Shown: positions 35,316-44,392 of the stretch, in pieces | How positions within the stretch are numbered: position 1 is the stretch's first letter | Layout: each line of letters starts with the position of its first letter | From: Burkholderiales bacterium | GTDB taxonomy: Bacteria; Pseudomonadota; Gammaproteobacteria; Burkholderiales; Burkholderiaceae_C | Direction: 5' to 3' | Length of the DNA stretch: 64,000 nt | Assembly (NCBI GenBank): GCA_026954015.1 | Contig: JAIXLP010000041.1 | Span: 8,606-72,605, forward strand | Made by a program: the position numbers and the translations under genes | Notes under the pieces: model-generated | Seen by the model: the letters and a program-made list of their open reading frames with translations, nothing else | Database searches by the model: none | What the model was told of the DNA's origin: nothing

Positions 35316-37505
35316 ATGTTCGCCCACCTTCGACGATACCGCTCCCGCCTGCTGTTTTTGATAGCTGCCAGCGCCCTGTCCATGAGCGCTATGGCCCAAT
35401 TTCAATTGAAAGGGCAGGGCGGCGGCGCGACCGGCAGCGTGGCGACGACGCCGCACGTGCGCGCCGAGCTCGTGGCGCAGGCGCCCGAGGGTGTGGCGCC
35501 GGGCAAACCGCTCACGCTGGGCCTGTTGCTGACGCACCAGCCCGAGTGGCACACCTATTGGCTCAATCCCGGCGATTCCGGCCTGCCCACACAGTTGCAG
35601 TGGACGCTGCCCGAGGGGGTGGATGCGGGCGAGATCGCCTGGCCGGTGCCGCGCAAGATTCCGATCGGCACGCTCGCGAACTACGGCTACGAAGGCCAGG
35701 TGTTGCTGCCCGTGCCGATGATGGTTTCGCCGATGTTCCGGCCCGGCGTGGCCGAGACGCAGGCGACGTTTCGCGTGCAGGCCTCGTGGCTCGTGTGCCG
35801 CATGGAGTGCGTGCCCGAGGACGCCGACCTGACGCTGCAGGTGCCGCTCGACGGCACGACCGCACTCAACGCCGCGGCCTTCGAGGCGGCGGCGCGCGCG
35901 CACCCGGCGGAACTGGCGCCGGTGGACGGCAGCGGCGCGCGGGTGGTGGGCGACGCGGTCGAGCTGCGCGTGGCGGGGCTGCCCGCGGCGTGGCAGGGCC
36001 AGCGGCTCGATGTCTTTCCCGAAACGCCGGAGGTGGTGCACACCGCGGCCGATGCGGCGCAGCGCTGGGATGGTGCGGTGTGGACGGCGCGCGTGCCGCT
36101 TTCGCCCGAGCGCGCCAACGGCCCCGAGCCCATGCCCGTGGTGCTGGCCCATGCAGGCGCGGGCGAGCGGGTGCTGCTGCCGGTCGACGGTGGCTGGCCG
36201 CCGGTACGCAGCCTGCCGATGGTGGCTGCCGCGCCGCAGGCTGCCAGCGTGGCGGCGGCGCCACCCGCCGTGGCGGTGGTGCGTCCGGCGGGCGCCGGCG
36301 TGTGGCTGCTGGCGCTCGCTGGGGCGTTGCTCGGGGGCGTGCTGCTCAACCTCATGCCCTGCGTGTTCCCCATCCTCGCGGTCAAGGTCGTGGGCTTTGC
36401 GCGCCACGCGGGCGACGTGCGGTCGCAGCGCGCCGGGGGGCTGGCCTACACCGCGGGCGTGGTGCTGTCGTTCATCGCGCTGGGCGCGCTGATGCTGGCG
36501 CTGCGCGCCGCGGGCGAGGCCGTGGGCTGGGGATTTCAACTGCAGTCGCCGGCGGTCGTGGCGCTGCTCGCGGCGCTGTTCACGCTGATCGGGCTGAACC
36601 TCGCGGGGGTGTTCGAATTCGGCCAGATGCTGCCCTCGCGCTGGGCCGGCGCGCAGGCGCGCAACCCGGTGGCCGACGCCTTCCTGACGGGCGTGCTTGC
36701 GGTGGCCGTGGCCTCGCCCTGCACCGCGCCGTTCATGGGGGCCTCGCTCGGGCTCACGCTGTCGCTGCCCGCGGTGCAGGCGCTCGGCATCTTCGCCGCG
36801 CTCGGTCTCGGGCTGGCGCTGCCCTACCTGCTCGCGAGCTGGTGGCCGGCGGTCGGCGGCCTGCTGCCCCGGCCCGGCGCGTGGATGCAGACGCTGCGCC
36901 GCCTGCTTGCCTTCCCGATGTTTGCGACCGTGGTCTGGCTCACCTGGGTGCTCGGGCAGCAAAGCGGCATCGATGGCGCCGCGACGCTGCTCGCGTTGCT
37001 GGTGCTGCTCGCGCTGGTGGTCTGGGCGCTGACCCTGCGCGGCCGCACGCGGACGGTGCTCGCTCCATTATCAGTAGCTGCCTGCGCATGGCTGGTGCTG
37101 GCTTGGGGCCCCAAAATGGTAGAAATCCAGGCGCCCGCCGCGCAGGGCCGGAGCGCGACCGCGCAGGGCTGGCGCGACTGGCGTCCCGACCTGCCGGCCG
37201 AGTTGCTCGCCACAGGCCAGCCGGTGTTCGTGGACTACACCGCCGCCTGGTGCGTGACCTGCCAGTACAACAAGAAGACGACGCTCGCCGATGACGGGGT
37301 GCGCCAGGATTTCGCGGCGCGCAGGGTCGCACTGCTGCGCGCGGACTGGACGCGGCGCGACCCGGCGATCACCCGCTCACTCGCGGCGCTGGGGCGCAGC
37401 GGCGTGCCACTGTATGTGCTCTACGCGCCGGGGCGGGCGCCGGTGGTGTTCAGCGAAATCCTCGGGGTGCGCGAGTTGCGCGAGGCGCTTGCGCGCCTGG
37501 GTTGA
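35316..37505 (+). CDS. DsbD/ScsB-like thiol:disulfide reductase
   Basis: 729 residues from the ATG at 35316. An N-terminal periplasmic domain has the pair C161/C165 (VCRMECVPED). An eight-helix DsbD core carries C349 (NLMPCVFP) and C469 (SPCTAPFM), and a C-terminal thioredoxin-like domain has C646/C649 (AAWCVTCQ). This order moves electrons from the cytosol to periplasmic partners. The N-domain is closer to the ScsB/copper-tolerance type than to classical DsbD, which fits the pcuC neighbour. The signal peptide core (LIAASALSMSAMAQFQLK) and one late membrane helix are encoded by copies of the short dispersed repeat. Confidence 0.93.
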   Translation: MFAHLRRYRSRLLFLIAASALSMSAMAQFQLKGQGGGATGSVATTPHVRAELVAQAPEGVAPGKPLTLGLLLTHQPEWHTYWLNPGDSGLPTQLQWTLPEGVDAGEIAWPVPRKIPIGTLANYGYEGQVLLPVPMMVSPMFRPGVAETQATFRVQASWLVCRMECVPEDADLTLQVPLDGTTALNAAAFEAAARAHPAELAPVDGSGARVVGDAVELRVAGLPAAWQGQRLDVFPETPEVVHTAADAAQRWDGAVWTARVPLSPERANGPEPMPVVLAHAGAGERVLLPVDGGWPPVRSLPMVAAAPQAASVAAAPPAVAVVRPAGAGVWLLALAGALLGGVLLNLMPCVFPILAVKVVGFARHAGDVRSQRAGGLAYTAGVVLSFIALGALMLALRAAGEAVGWGFQLQSPAVVALLAALFTLIGLNLAGVFEFGQMLPSRWAGAQARNPVADAFLTGVLAVAVASPCTAPFMGASLGLTLSLPAVQALGIFAALGLGLALPYLLASWWPAVGGLLPRPGAWMQTLRRLLAFPMFATVVWLTWVLGQQSGIDGAATLLALLVLLALVVWALTLRGRTRTVLAPLSVAACAWLVLAWGPKMVEIQAPAAQGRSATAQGWRDWRPDLPAELLATGQPVFVDYTAAWCVTCQYNKKTTLADDGVRQDFAARRVALLRADWTRRDPAITRSLAALGRSGVPLYVLYAPGRAPVVFSEILGVRELREALARLG
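35355..35410 (+). repeat. Short dispersed hairpin repeat, copy 4, coding in dsbD-like gene
   Basis: TTTTTGATAGCTGCCAGCGC, then CATGAGCGCTATGGCCCAAT and TTCAATTG, a clear full copy. It lies wholly inside the coding frame and supplies the hydrophobic core and cleavage region of the signal peptide. Confidence 0.8.
37065..37127 (+). repeat. Short dispersed hairpin repeat, copy 5, coding in dsbD-like gene
   Basis: TTATCAGTAGCTGCCTGCGC followed by GGCTTGGGGCCCCAAAATGG, the family order with a diverged centre. In frame it encodes LSVAACAWLVLAWGPKMVE, the last membrane segment before the thioredoxin domain. Confidence 0.65.
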
Positions 37506-37664
37506 GGCAACACTGAAGCCCCTCGCGCGCGTCGCATCCCTGCCTGGGGCGGTCTGCCGCGTTGCAGATGCTCGCCATGGCCACCGCCTGTCTGCGCTTG
37601 GCGCCTTGCATCCCATCCCCGGACAGCGCGCGCCAGATCGCGGGGACTGATTCAGTGCCGCCTT
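37505..37664. mobile_element. MITE-like element, second copy
   Basis: About 160 bases directly after the dsbD-like stop codon, with inverted ends AGGCAACACTGAA and TTCAGTGCCGCCTT (one gap and few mismatches). Its interior shares several 12-14-base blocks in the same order with the element in flgI. No frame of note and no target duplication that I can see. It fills nearly all of the 195-base gap between the convergent dsbD-like gene and rsmI. Confidence 0.7.
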
Positions 37665-37700
37665 AGCGGATACCAGAGCCGCGGCGCGGCTGCGGCCGCA

Positions 37701-38627
37701 TCAATCGTTGGCCTCTTCCTGCAGCGCGAGTGCGCGCTGGTACAGCGCGTTGCGGCCCGCGCCCGTGAGGCTGGTGGCGACGCGCACCGCGCTCTTGAGC
37801 GGCAGCTCGGCCAGCAGCAGGCGCAGCGTGGCGTCGTGCGCGTCTTCGGTCGTGGGGGGCGGGGTTTGCAGCGGGTGCAGCAGCACGACGAACTCGCCCT
37901 GGCTGCGTTCGCGCGCGGCGGCCAGCCAGGCGCCGCATGCGCTCGCGGGCAGGGTGGCGACTTCTTCGAACTGCTTGGTGAGTTCGCGCGCCAGTGTCAC
38001 GCGCCGCTCGCCCAGTGCCGCCAGCTCTGCCGTCAGCGCGGCGATGCGGTGCGGCGCTTCGAGCAGCACCACGGCGCGCGGCTCGCGCGCGAGCGCCTGG
38101 AGCGCCGCCGCGCGCTCGCCCGGTCGCGTGGGCAGAAAGCCGATGAAGACGAACCCCTGCGCCGCGTCGTCCGCCGCCACCGCGCCCGCGACGCTGAGCG
38201 CGCACAGGACGCTGCTCGCCCCCGGCAGGCCGATGGCGCGCAACCCGGCAGCGTGCACGGCGGTCACCAGGCGCGCACCAGGGTCGCTCACGGCGGGCGT
38301 GCCTGCGTCGCTCACACAGGCCACGCGCTCGCCGCGCTGCAGCCGCTCGACCACTGCCTGGGCGGCCGCCACCTCGTTGTGCTGGTGCAGCGCGAGCCAC
38401 TGCCCCGGGCGCTTGTCGATGCCGTAGGCGCGCAGCAGTTGCCGCGTGTGGCGCGTGTCCTCGCAGGCGAGCGTGTCGGCCAGTTCGAGCACGTGCAGCG
38501 CGCGCAGCGTGATGTCCGCGAGGTTGCCGATCGGCGTGGCGACGACGTAGAGCGCGCCCTTCGGATAATCCTGGCTGGCGGCCGCGTCATGCGCGGCGGC
38601 GAGGGCGTTGGCGTAGGAGGCGCTCAA
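37701..38627 (-). CDS. rsmI: 16S rRNA 2'-O-ribose C1402 methyltransferase RsmI
   Basis: 308 residues from a TTG at 38627-38625, chosen because AGGAA stands 5 bases before it and no ATG lies between it and the first conserved block; the frame is open further 5' but would enter yraN. SAM-binding tetrapyrrole-methylase fold with [42 protein letters not shown] and [10 protein letters not shown]. It methylates C1402 in the decoding centre of 16S rRNA with RsmH. The start codon shares one base pair with the yraN ATG on the other strand. Confidence 0.94.
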   Translation of the reverse strand: MSASYANALAAAHDAAASQDYPKGALYVVATPIGNLADITLRALHVLELADTLACEDTRHTRQLLRAYGIDKRPGQWLALHQHNEVAAAQAVVERLQRGERVACVSDAGTPAVSDPGARLVTAVHAAGLRAIGLPGASSVLCALSVAGAVAADDAAQGFVFIGFLPTRPGERAAALQALAREPRAVVLLEAPHRIAALTAELAALGERRVTLARELTKQFEEVATLPASACGAWLAAARERSQGEFVVLLHPLQTPPPTTEDAHDATLRLLLAELPLKSAVRVATSLTGAGRNALYQRALALQEEAND

Positions 38628-39019
38628 TGGGATTCCTTGGCGGTAGGGGCGCGGGGGCGGGAGCATCCACCCGTGTGCGCGGCCAACAGGCGGAGGACGT
38701 GGCGCTCGCGCACCTGCGCGCCGCGGGTCTCGCGCTGGTCGAGCGCAATTATCGAACGCCGGGGCGCGGCGGCGGAGAGATCGACCTCATCATGCGCGCG
38801 CCGGACGGCACGCTGGTGTTCGTCGAGGTGCGCAGCCGCGCGGCAGCGGGCTACGGCGGCGCGGCGGGCAGCATAGGCGCGGTCAAGCAGCGGCGCATCG
38901 TCTTCGCGGCGCGCCACTACCTCATGCGCTGGCCTTCGCCGCCGCCGTGCCGCTTCGACGCGGTGCTGATCGGCGCCGACGGGGTGACCTGGCTGCGCGC
39001 GGCGTTCGACGCGCAGTGA
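38627..39019 (+). CDS. yraN: YraN family (UPF0102) endonuclease-like protein
   Basis: 130 residues, AGGAGG 6 bases before the ATG. The restriction-nuclease-like core is present: GxxAEDxAxxxL ([12 protein letters not shown]), [17 protein letters not shown] and LVFVEVRSR. The biochemical role is not established; in many bacteria it neighbours rsmI. Here it diverges from rsmI with overlapping start codons, and its ribosome site lies inside the rsmI coding sequence. It converges on fliE with an 11-base gap. Confidence 0.94.
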   Translation: MGFLGGRGAGAGASTRVRGQQAEDVALAHLRAAGLALVERNYRTPGRGGGEIDLIMRAPDGTLVFVEVRSRAAAGYGGAAGSIGAVKQRRIVFAARHYLMRWPSPPPCRFDAVLIGADGVTWLRAAFDAQ

Positions 39020-39030
39020 GCGCGCCCGCG

Positions 39031-39342
39031 TCAGACCTGCATGTTCATGATGTCGGTATAGGCCTGCACCAGGCGGTTGCGCACGTGCAGCGTGGCCTGA
39101 AAGCTCACCTGCGCCTTCTGGATCGCGACCATGGTCTCTTCGATGCTGACCTTGGGGTTTTCCAGTTGCACCTGCCTCTGCAGCTCGTCGGCCTGGTTCT
39201 GCGCCTGGCTGACGGCGTTGAGCGCGCCCTTGAGCGCGCCCGAAAAACCGGCCTCTTGCGGGCCGCCCTGCGGCTGCGCGGTACGGCGCGCCGCCAGCGC
39301 GCTGGTGAGCGGCAAGGGGGTACTGGTGATGCGCAGATCCAT
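39031..39342 (-). CDS. fliE: Flagellar hook-basal body protein FliE
   Basis: 103 residues, MDLRITSTPLPLTSALAARR to the conserved end (QKAQVSFQATLHVRNRLVQA, ending YTDIMNMQV). FliE joins the MS ring to the rod and is the first exported flagellar protein. It diverges from fliF across 177 bases. The minus-strand frame stays open for thousands of bases upstream because of antisense GC bias; only this part is FliE. Confidence 0.95.
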   Translation of the reverse strand: MDLRITSTPLPLTSALAARRTAQPQGGPQEAGFSGALKGALNAVSQAQNQADELQRQVQLENPKVSIEETMVAIQKAQVSFQATLHVRNRLVQAYTDIMNMQV

Positions 39343-39428
39343 GGTGGCTCGTGGGGTTGCTCGGGTGGTTGGATGGTAGGTGTCGCGGCCGCGCGCCGGC
39401 GTGGCGAATAGCCCGTCAAACGGGCGCC

Positions 39429-39465
39429 TTATTGCGCCAACGTGGACCAGGGCGCCATCAATAAT
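39429..39465. promoter_or_regulatory. Symmetric -10-like boxes between fliE and fliF
   Basis: TTATTG at 39429-39434 (CAATAA on the minus strand, towards fliE) and CAATAAT at 39459-39465 (towards fliF) face away from each other, 24 bases apart, each next to GCGCC. They look like the -10 boxes of two divergent promoters. Neither has the CTTT box 19 bases upstream found at other flagellar units. Confidence 0.4.
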
Positions 39466-39519
39466 CGCCGCACCGCCCCGGTTTGTGTGCGGTGCAGCCT
39501 CCCCTTTCTGGAACCGTTG

Positions 39520-41214
39520 ATGTCTTCTGCGACCGCTGCCGAACTGCCGATAGCCCCGCCTGCCGCCACCTCGTGGTCCCAACGCCTCGCCGCGATGGAC
39601 CGGGCGACGCGTGTGCGCCTTGCGGCCGGGATGGCGCTGTTTGTCGCGATGGTGGTGGCTGCCGCGTTCTTCGCCAGCCGTTCGGACTACCGCGTGCTGT
39701 TCGCCAATCTCAGCGACAAGGACGGCGGCGCGATCGTCGCGCAACTGTCGCAGATGAACGTGCCGTACAAGTACGCCGAAGGCGGCGGCGCGATCATGGT
39801 GCCGGCCGATCGCGTGCACGACGTACGTCTGCGCCTCGCGTCGCAGGGCTTGCCCAAGGGCTCGATCACGGGTTTCGAGGTCACCGAAACCAGCCGTTTC
39901 GGTGTCACGCAGTTCCAGGAGCGGCTCAATTTCCAGCGCGGGCTCGAAGGCGAGCTCACGCGCTCGATCCAGGCACTCGCACCGGTGCAGTCGGCACGGG
40001 TGCATCTGGCGCTGCCCAACCAGAACGGGTTCTTTCGCGAGCAACAGAAGCCTTCGGCCTCGGTGCTTGTGAGCCTGTACCCGGGGCGGTTCCTCGACCG
40101 CACGCAACTGGCCGGCATCGTGCACCTCGTGGCGTCCAGCGTGCCGGAGCTCGCGCCCGCGGCAGTGAGCGTGCTCGACGATACGGGCAAGCTCCTGTCG
40201 CAGCCAGCCGATGGGCCGGGCGCCGGCGCGGGTGTGGACGCGGAGCAGCTCGCTTATGTGCAGCAGATCGAACAGCAGTACGCGCGTCGCATCGTGGACA
40301 TCCTCGCGCCCATCGTGGGACGCGACAACGTCAACGCGCAGGTGACCGCCGACGTGGATTTCAGCCAGACCGAGTCGACCACCGAGCAGCATCGCCCCAA
40401 CCTCGCGCGCGACGCAAGCGCGGTGCGCAGCCAGCAGATCGTCGAGAGCGCGGGTGCGCCCGGCGCGCAGCTGCCCGCGGGCGTGCCGGGCGCGGTGAGC
40501 AACCAGCCGCCGCGCGACGCGAACGCGCCGGTCAATGGTGCCAACCCCGCGCCCGGTGCGACGGCGCAGGGCGCCGCGGGTGGCGGCGGTGTCGGCCACC
40601 GCGAGCTCACCACCAACTACGAAGTGGACAAGACCACGAGCGTGACGCGCGCGGCGCAGGGCGCGATCCGGCGCGTGAATGCCGCGGTGGTCGTCAATTA
40701 CGTGAACGTGGCCGACGGGCCGGGCAAGCCGGCGGTGAGCAAGGCGCTGGCGCCCGAGCAGATCGAGCAGATGACGGCGCTGGTGCGCGAGGCCGTGGGC
40801 TACAACAAGGAACGTGGCGACTCGGTGAACCTCGTGAATGCGCCGTTCAAGGTCGATGCGGTGGCGCCGGTGGAACTGCCGCTGTGGAAGCAGCCCGAGA
40901 TGATCGACCTCGCACGCAGCCTGGGCTGGCCCGTGGGTCTGTCGCTTGCGGCGGTGCTGTTGCTGATCGGCGTGGTGCGCCCCGCGCTGAAATCGGTCAC
41001 GGTCAATGGTGCGCCATTGCTGCCCGCGCCCGCGCGGCGGGTCGATGCGCTCGCGTCCGAGCAGATCGAGCGCCCCGCGCTGGCATCCTCCGCAGGCGCA
41101 CGCTCGCAGGAGCCGAGCGAGACACAGCTGCGCCTCACGCAGGCGCGTACGCTCGCGAAGGACAACCCGGCCGCGGTCGCGAACATCGTCAAAACCTGGG
41201 TCAACGGCGAATGA
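39520..41214 (+). CDS. fliF: Flagellar MS-ring protein FliF
   Basis: 564 residues from the ATG at 39520. Membrane segments lie at about 37-55 and 470-490. Between them are the ring-building motifs (YRVLFANLSDKDGGAIVAQL, LNFQRGLEGELTRSI, YARRIVDILAPIVGRDNV). The C-terminal cytoplasmic tail binds FliG. The periplasmic loop near residues 330-375 is alanine/proline/glycine-rich. It begins the fliF-fliK operon; fliG follows after 27 bases. Confidence 0.96.
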   Translation: MSSATAAELPIAPPAATSWSQRLAAMDRATRVRLAAGMALFVAMVVAAAFFASRSDYRVLFANLSDKDGGAIVAQLSQMNVPYKYAEGGGAIMVPADRVHDVRLRLASQGLPKGSITGFEVTETSRFGVTQFQERLNFQRGLEGELTRSIQALAPVQSARVHLALPNQNGFFREQQKPSASVLVSLYPGRFLDRTQLAGIVHLVASSVPELAPAAVSVLDDTGKLLSQPADGPGAGAGVDAEQLAYVQQIEQQYARRIVDILAPIVGRDNVNAQVTADVDFSQTESTTEQHRPNLARDASAVRSQQIVESAGAPGAQLPAGVPGAVSNQPPRDANAPVNGANPAPGATAQGAAGGGGVGHRELTTNYEVDKTTSVTRAAQGAIRRVNAAVVVNYVNVADGPGKPAVSKALAPEQIEQMTALVREAVGYNKERGDSVNLVNAPFKVDAVAPVELPLWKQPEMIDLARSLGWPVGLSLAAVLLLIGVVRPALKSVTVNGAPLLPAPARRVDALASEQIERPALASSAGARSQEPSETQLRLTQARTLAKDNPAAVANIVKTWVNGE

Positions 41215-41241
41215 CGCCGACCCGCCCCGGATAATCCCACC

Positions 41242-42234
41242 ATGGACGAGCAAGGCCTCAACGACGCTGCCATCCTGCTGATGTCCCTCGGCGAGGAGGA
41301 GGCTGGCGAAGTCTTCAAGCACCTCACGCCCAAGGAGGTGCAGAAGCTGGGCGAAACCATCGCGCGCACGCGCACGGTCTCGCACGAGCGCGTCGACGAG
41401 GTGCTCATGCGCTTCACCGGCGAGGCCGCGGCGCAGAGCCTGCTGGTGTCGGACACCGGCAACTACGTGCGTTCCGTGCTCAAGCGCGCGCTCGGAGACG
41501 ACAAGGCGGCGCTGCTGCTTGACCGCATCCTGCAGGGCGGCGATGTCTCGGGCATCGAGAGCCTCAAGTGGATGGACCCGATGGCGGTGGCCGAGCTGCT
41601 GCGCAACGAACATCCGCAGATCGTCGCGGCCATCCTGGTGCACCTCGACCCCGAGCATGCGGCCGCGGTACTGATGCAGCTCACCGAACGCCAGCGCGGC
41701 GAGATCATGCTGCGCATCGCCACGCTCGAAGGCATCCAGCCGACCGCGCTCAAGGATCTCAACGAGGTACTGTTCAAGGTGCTTGCGGGCGCCGACAAGG
41801 TGCGCAAGAGTTCGCTGGGCGGTGTGAAGGCGGCGGCGGAGATCGTCAACCTCATGGGCTCGGGCAGCGACGCTGTCGTGATCGAGAGCATCCGCGAGCA
41901 CGACGCCGAGCTGGCACAGAAGATCATGGACCGGATGTTCGTCTTCGACGACGTCATGAAGCTGGATGACCGCGCGGTGCAGGCGGTGCTGCGCGAGGTG
42001 GCCTCCGAGACGCTGGTGGTCGCGCTCAAGGGCGCCCAGCCCGAGTTGCGCGACAAGTTCCTGGCCAACATGTCCACCCGCGCGGCCGAGGCGCTGCGCG
42101 AGGATCTCGAATCGCGCGGACCGATCCGCTTGTCGGAGGTGGAGGCGCAGCAGAAGGAAATCCTCAAGATCGTGCGACGCCTGTCCGACGAGGGACAGAT
42201 CGCGCTCTCGGGCGGTGACGACGCCTTTGTCTGA
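41242..42234 (+). CDS. fliG: Flagellar motor switch protein FliG
   Basis: 330 residues, standard. N-terminal FliF-binding domain, middle domain with the EHPQIVA motif (NEHPQIVAAILVHLDPEHAA) that contacts FliM, and the C-terminal torque domain with FVFDDVMKLDDRAVQAVLRE, whose charged residues meet MotA. A GATAAT box 6 bases before the ATG could be an internal promoter, but no upstream box is seen. Confidence 0.98.
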   Translation: MDEQGLNDAAILLMSLGEEEAGEVFKHLTPKEVQKLGETIARTRTVSHERVDEVLMRFTGEAAAQSLLVSDTGNYVRSVLKRALGDDKAALLLDRILQGGDVSGIESLKWMDPMAVAELLRNEHPQIVAAILVHLDPEHAAAVLMQLTERQRGEIMLRIATLEGIQPTALKDLNEVLFKVLAGADKVRKSSLGGVKAAAEIVNLMGSGSDAVVIESIREHDAELAQKIMDRMFVFDDVMKLDDRAVQAVLREVASETLVVALKGAQPELRDKFLANMSTRAAEALREDLESRGPIRLSEVEAQQKEILKIVRRLSDEGQIALSGGDDAFV

Positions 42235-42252
42235 TCGCGAGCGCGCCCGAGC

Positions 42253-42984
42253 ATGCCCAGCAACACCACGCGCCTGTACACGCGCTTCATCCCGAGCGAG
42301 GAGATAGTCCGCGCTGTGCCGTGGGGGTTCGAGGAGATGGGCGTGGCCGGCGAGCTGCCGCCCCCCGCGCAGGGAGCGGCTGGCGCGGAGTACGACGAAG
42401 CGGTGCGGCCGGTGGAATCCGAGGCGCAGTCCGAGCGGCTGCGGCAGGCGTGTGACGAGGCCTACGCGCGGGGGATGGAGCGCGGCGCGCAACAGGCGGC
42501 GCAGGAGTGGCAGCAGCGCCTGGACGACTACATCCGTGGCCAGGGTCGGGAGCAGGCCGAGCGGCTCGCGGGTGTGGTGCAGGCCTTCGAGGCCAGTCTC
42601 GCGGGCCTGCAGCAGGGCATGGCGAGCGACCTGCTCACGCTCGCGTGCGATATCGCGCGCCAGGTGGTGCGCCAGGAGCTGCAGTCCCAGCCGCGCGCGC
42701 TGCTGCCGGTGGTGCGCGAGGCGCTGGCCACGTTCGTGCAGGACAGCCGCCTGGCCACGGTGCGCCTGAACCCGGCGGACTGGGCGGCGCTCGAGCCGGC
42801 GCTGCGCAGCGAATTCGATGGCGCACGCGTGCATTGGCTGGCCGATGCGTCCGTGACGCCCGGGGGCTGCAGCGTCGAGTGTGCTGGCGCCGTGGTCGAC
42901 GGCACGCTGGAGACGCGCTGGCGCCGCGCGATCGCGGCGCTCGGCCTGGTGTCGGCATGGCGGGAGCAGGCCGATGGCGATTGA
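42253..42984 (+). CDS. fliH: Flagellar export ATPase regulator FliH
   Basis: 243 residues. The N-terminal tail has the tryptophan-containing WGFEEM segment typical for docking to FlhA; a helical stalk of glycine/alanine-rich repeats ([15 protein letters not shown]) follows and the C-terminal domain ([20 protein letters not shown] onward) binds FliI. It resembles stator subunits of rotary ATPases. It overlaps fliI by 11 bases. Confidence 0.95.
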   Translation: MPSNTTRLYTRFIPSEEIVRAVPWGFEEMGVAGELPPPAQGAAGAEYDEAVRPVESEAQSERLRQACDEAYARGMERGAQQAAQEWQQRLDDYIRGQGREQAERLAGVVQAFEASLAGLQQGMASDLLTLACDIARQVVRQELQSQPRALLPVVREALATFVQDSRLATVRLNPADWAALEPALRSEFDGARVHWLADASVTPGGCSVECAGAVVDGTLETRWRRAIAALGLVSAWREQADGD

Positions 42985-44377
42985 AGCCGACACGGCCTGG
43001 GCCGAATTCATCGGGCGCGCGCGTGAGCGCGCCCGCGCCGAGCTGCCGCTGGCCGCGCGCGGCACGCTCACGCGCATGACCGGGCTGGTGCTGGAGGCGG
43101 TGGGGCTGCAGTCGCCCGTGGGGTCGCAGTGCCTCGTGTGCCAGGACGCGCGCGCGCCGGTGCTGGCCGAGGTCGTGGGTTTTGCGGGTGACAAGGCCTT
43201 TCTCATGCCCGCGGGCGACATCCATGGGCTCTCCAGTGGTGCCAGCGTCACACCGGCGCGCGCCTACCTGCCGCCGCTGCGCCTGGGCGGGCCGCCGTCG
43301 GCCGACGAACACGCCGGAGCCGGCGTGCTGCGCCTGCCGCTGGGCGAGGGGCTGCTCGGGCGGGTGGTGGACGCGCAGGGGCAGCCGCTGGACCATGCCG
43401 GGCCGCTGCGCGACGTGGCGGCGCAGCCGATGAACCGCGCACCGATCAACGCCATGGAGCGCGCGCCGGTGCGCGAGCCGCTCGATACCGGCGTGCGCGC
43501 GATCAACGCGCTGCTGACGGTGGGGCGCGGGCAGCGCCTGGGGCTGTTCGCGGGCTCTGGCGTGGGCAAGAGCGTGCTGCTGGGCATGATGGCGCGCTAC
43601 ACCGAGGCCGACGTGATCGTCGTCGGGCTGATCGGCGAGCGCGGGCGCGAGGTCAAGGAATTCGTCGAGGACATCCTCGGGCGCCGCGACCGCGACCGCG
43701 CGGTGGTGGTGGCCGCGCCGGCCGATGCGCCGCCGCTCCTGCGCATGCAGGGCGCGGCCTACGCGACCGCCGTGGCCGAGTATTTTCGCGACCAGGGTCG
43801 GCATGTGCTGCTGCTCATGGATTCGCTCACGCGCTACGCGATGGCGCAGCGCGAGATCGCGCTGGCAATCGGCGAGGCGCCGGCCACCAAGGGCTACCCG
43901 CCGAGCTGCTTCGCCAAGCTGCCCGCGCTGGTCGAGCGCAGCGGCAACGGCCTGAACGGCCGGGGATCGATCACCGCGTTCTACACCGTGCTCTCCGAGG
44001 GCGACGACCAGCAGGACCCGATCGCCGACGCCTCGCGCGCCATCCTCGACGGCCACATCGTGCTCTCGCGCGCGCTGGCCGAGGGTGGGCACTACCCGGC
44101 GATCGACATCGAACAATCGGCCTCGCGCGTGATGGTCAGCGTGGTGCCGGCCGAGCACTTTGCGCTGGCGCGCGACTTCCGCGCCGTCTGGTCGCGCTAC
44201 CAGAAGAGCAGCGACCTCATCCAGGTGGGCGCGTACGTGAACGGCTCGGACCCGCAACTCGACGAGGCCATCCGGCTGCAGCCCGCGATGCAGGCCTTCC
44301 TGCAGCAGGACATGCGCGCTTCGTCCACGCTCGCGCAGAGCGTGGGCGCGATGGCTGCAGCGCTTGGGCGCGGTTGA
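42974..44377 (+). CDS. fliI: Flagellum-specific ATP synthase FliI
   Basis: 467 residues from the ATG at 42974. F1-beta-like ATPase: P-loop [10 protein letters not shown] near residue 192, [13 protein letters not shown], Walker [12 protein letters not shown] and [17 protein letters not shown]. Hydrolysis helps deliver substrate-chaperone complexes to the export gate. Its start lies within the fliH end, so the two are translationally coupled. Confidence 0.98.
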   Translation: MAIEADTAWAEFIGRARERARAELPLAARGTLTRMTGLVLEAVGLQSPVGSQCLVCQDARAPVLAEVVGFAGDKAFLMPAGDIHGLSSGASVTPARAYLPPLRLGGPPSADEHAGAGVLRLPLGEGLLGRVVDAQGQPLDHAGPLRDVAAQPMNRAPINAMERAPVREPLDTGVRAINALLTVGRGQRLGLFAGSGVGKSVLLGMMARYTEADVIVVGLIGERGREVKEFVEDILGRRDRDRAVVVAAPADAPPLLRMQGAAYATAVAEYFRDQGRHVLLLMDSLTRYAMAQREIALAIGEAPATKGYPPSCFAKLPALVERSGNGLNGRGSITAFYTVLSEGDDQQDPIADASRAILDGHIVLSRALAEGGHYPAIDIEQSASRVMVSVVPAEHFALARDFRAVWSRYQKSSDLIQVGAYVNGSDPQLDEAIRLQPAMQAFLQQDMRASSTLAQSVGAMAAALGRG

Positions 44378-44392
44378 CGCGGCGCAAGCACC

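Noticed and set aside
39343-43251. A minus-strand open frame of more than 1,400 codons ending at the fliE stop
   Set aside because: Only the last 104 codons are FliE. The rest is antisense to fliF, fliG and fliH, which are unmistakable, and is open only because of GC bias.
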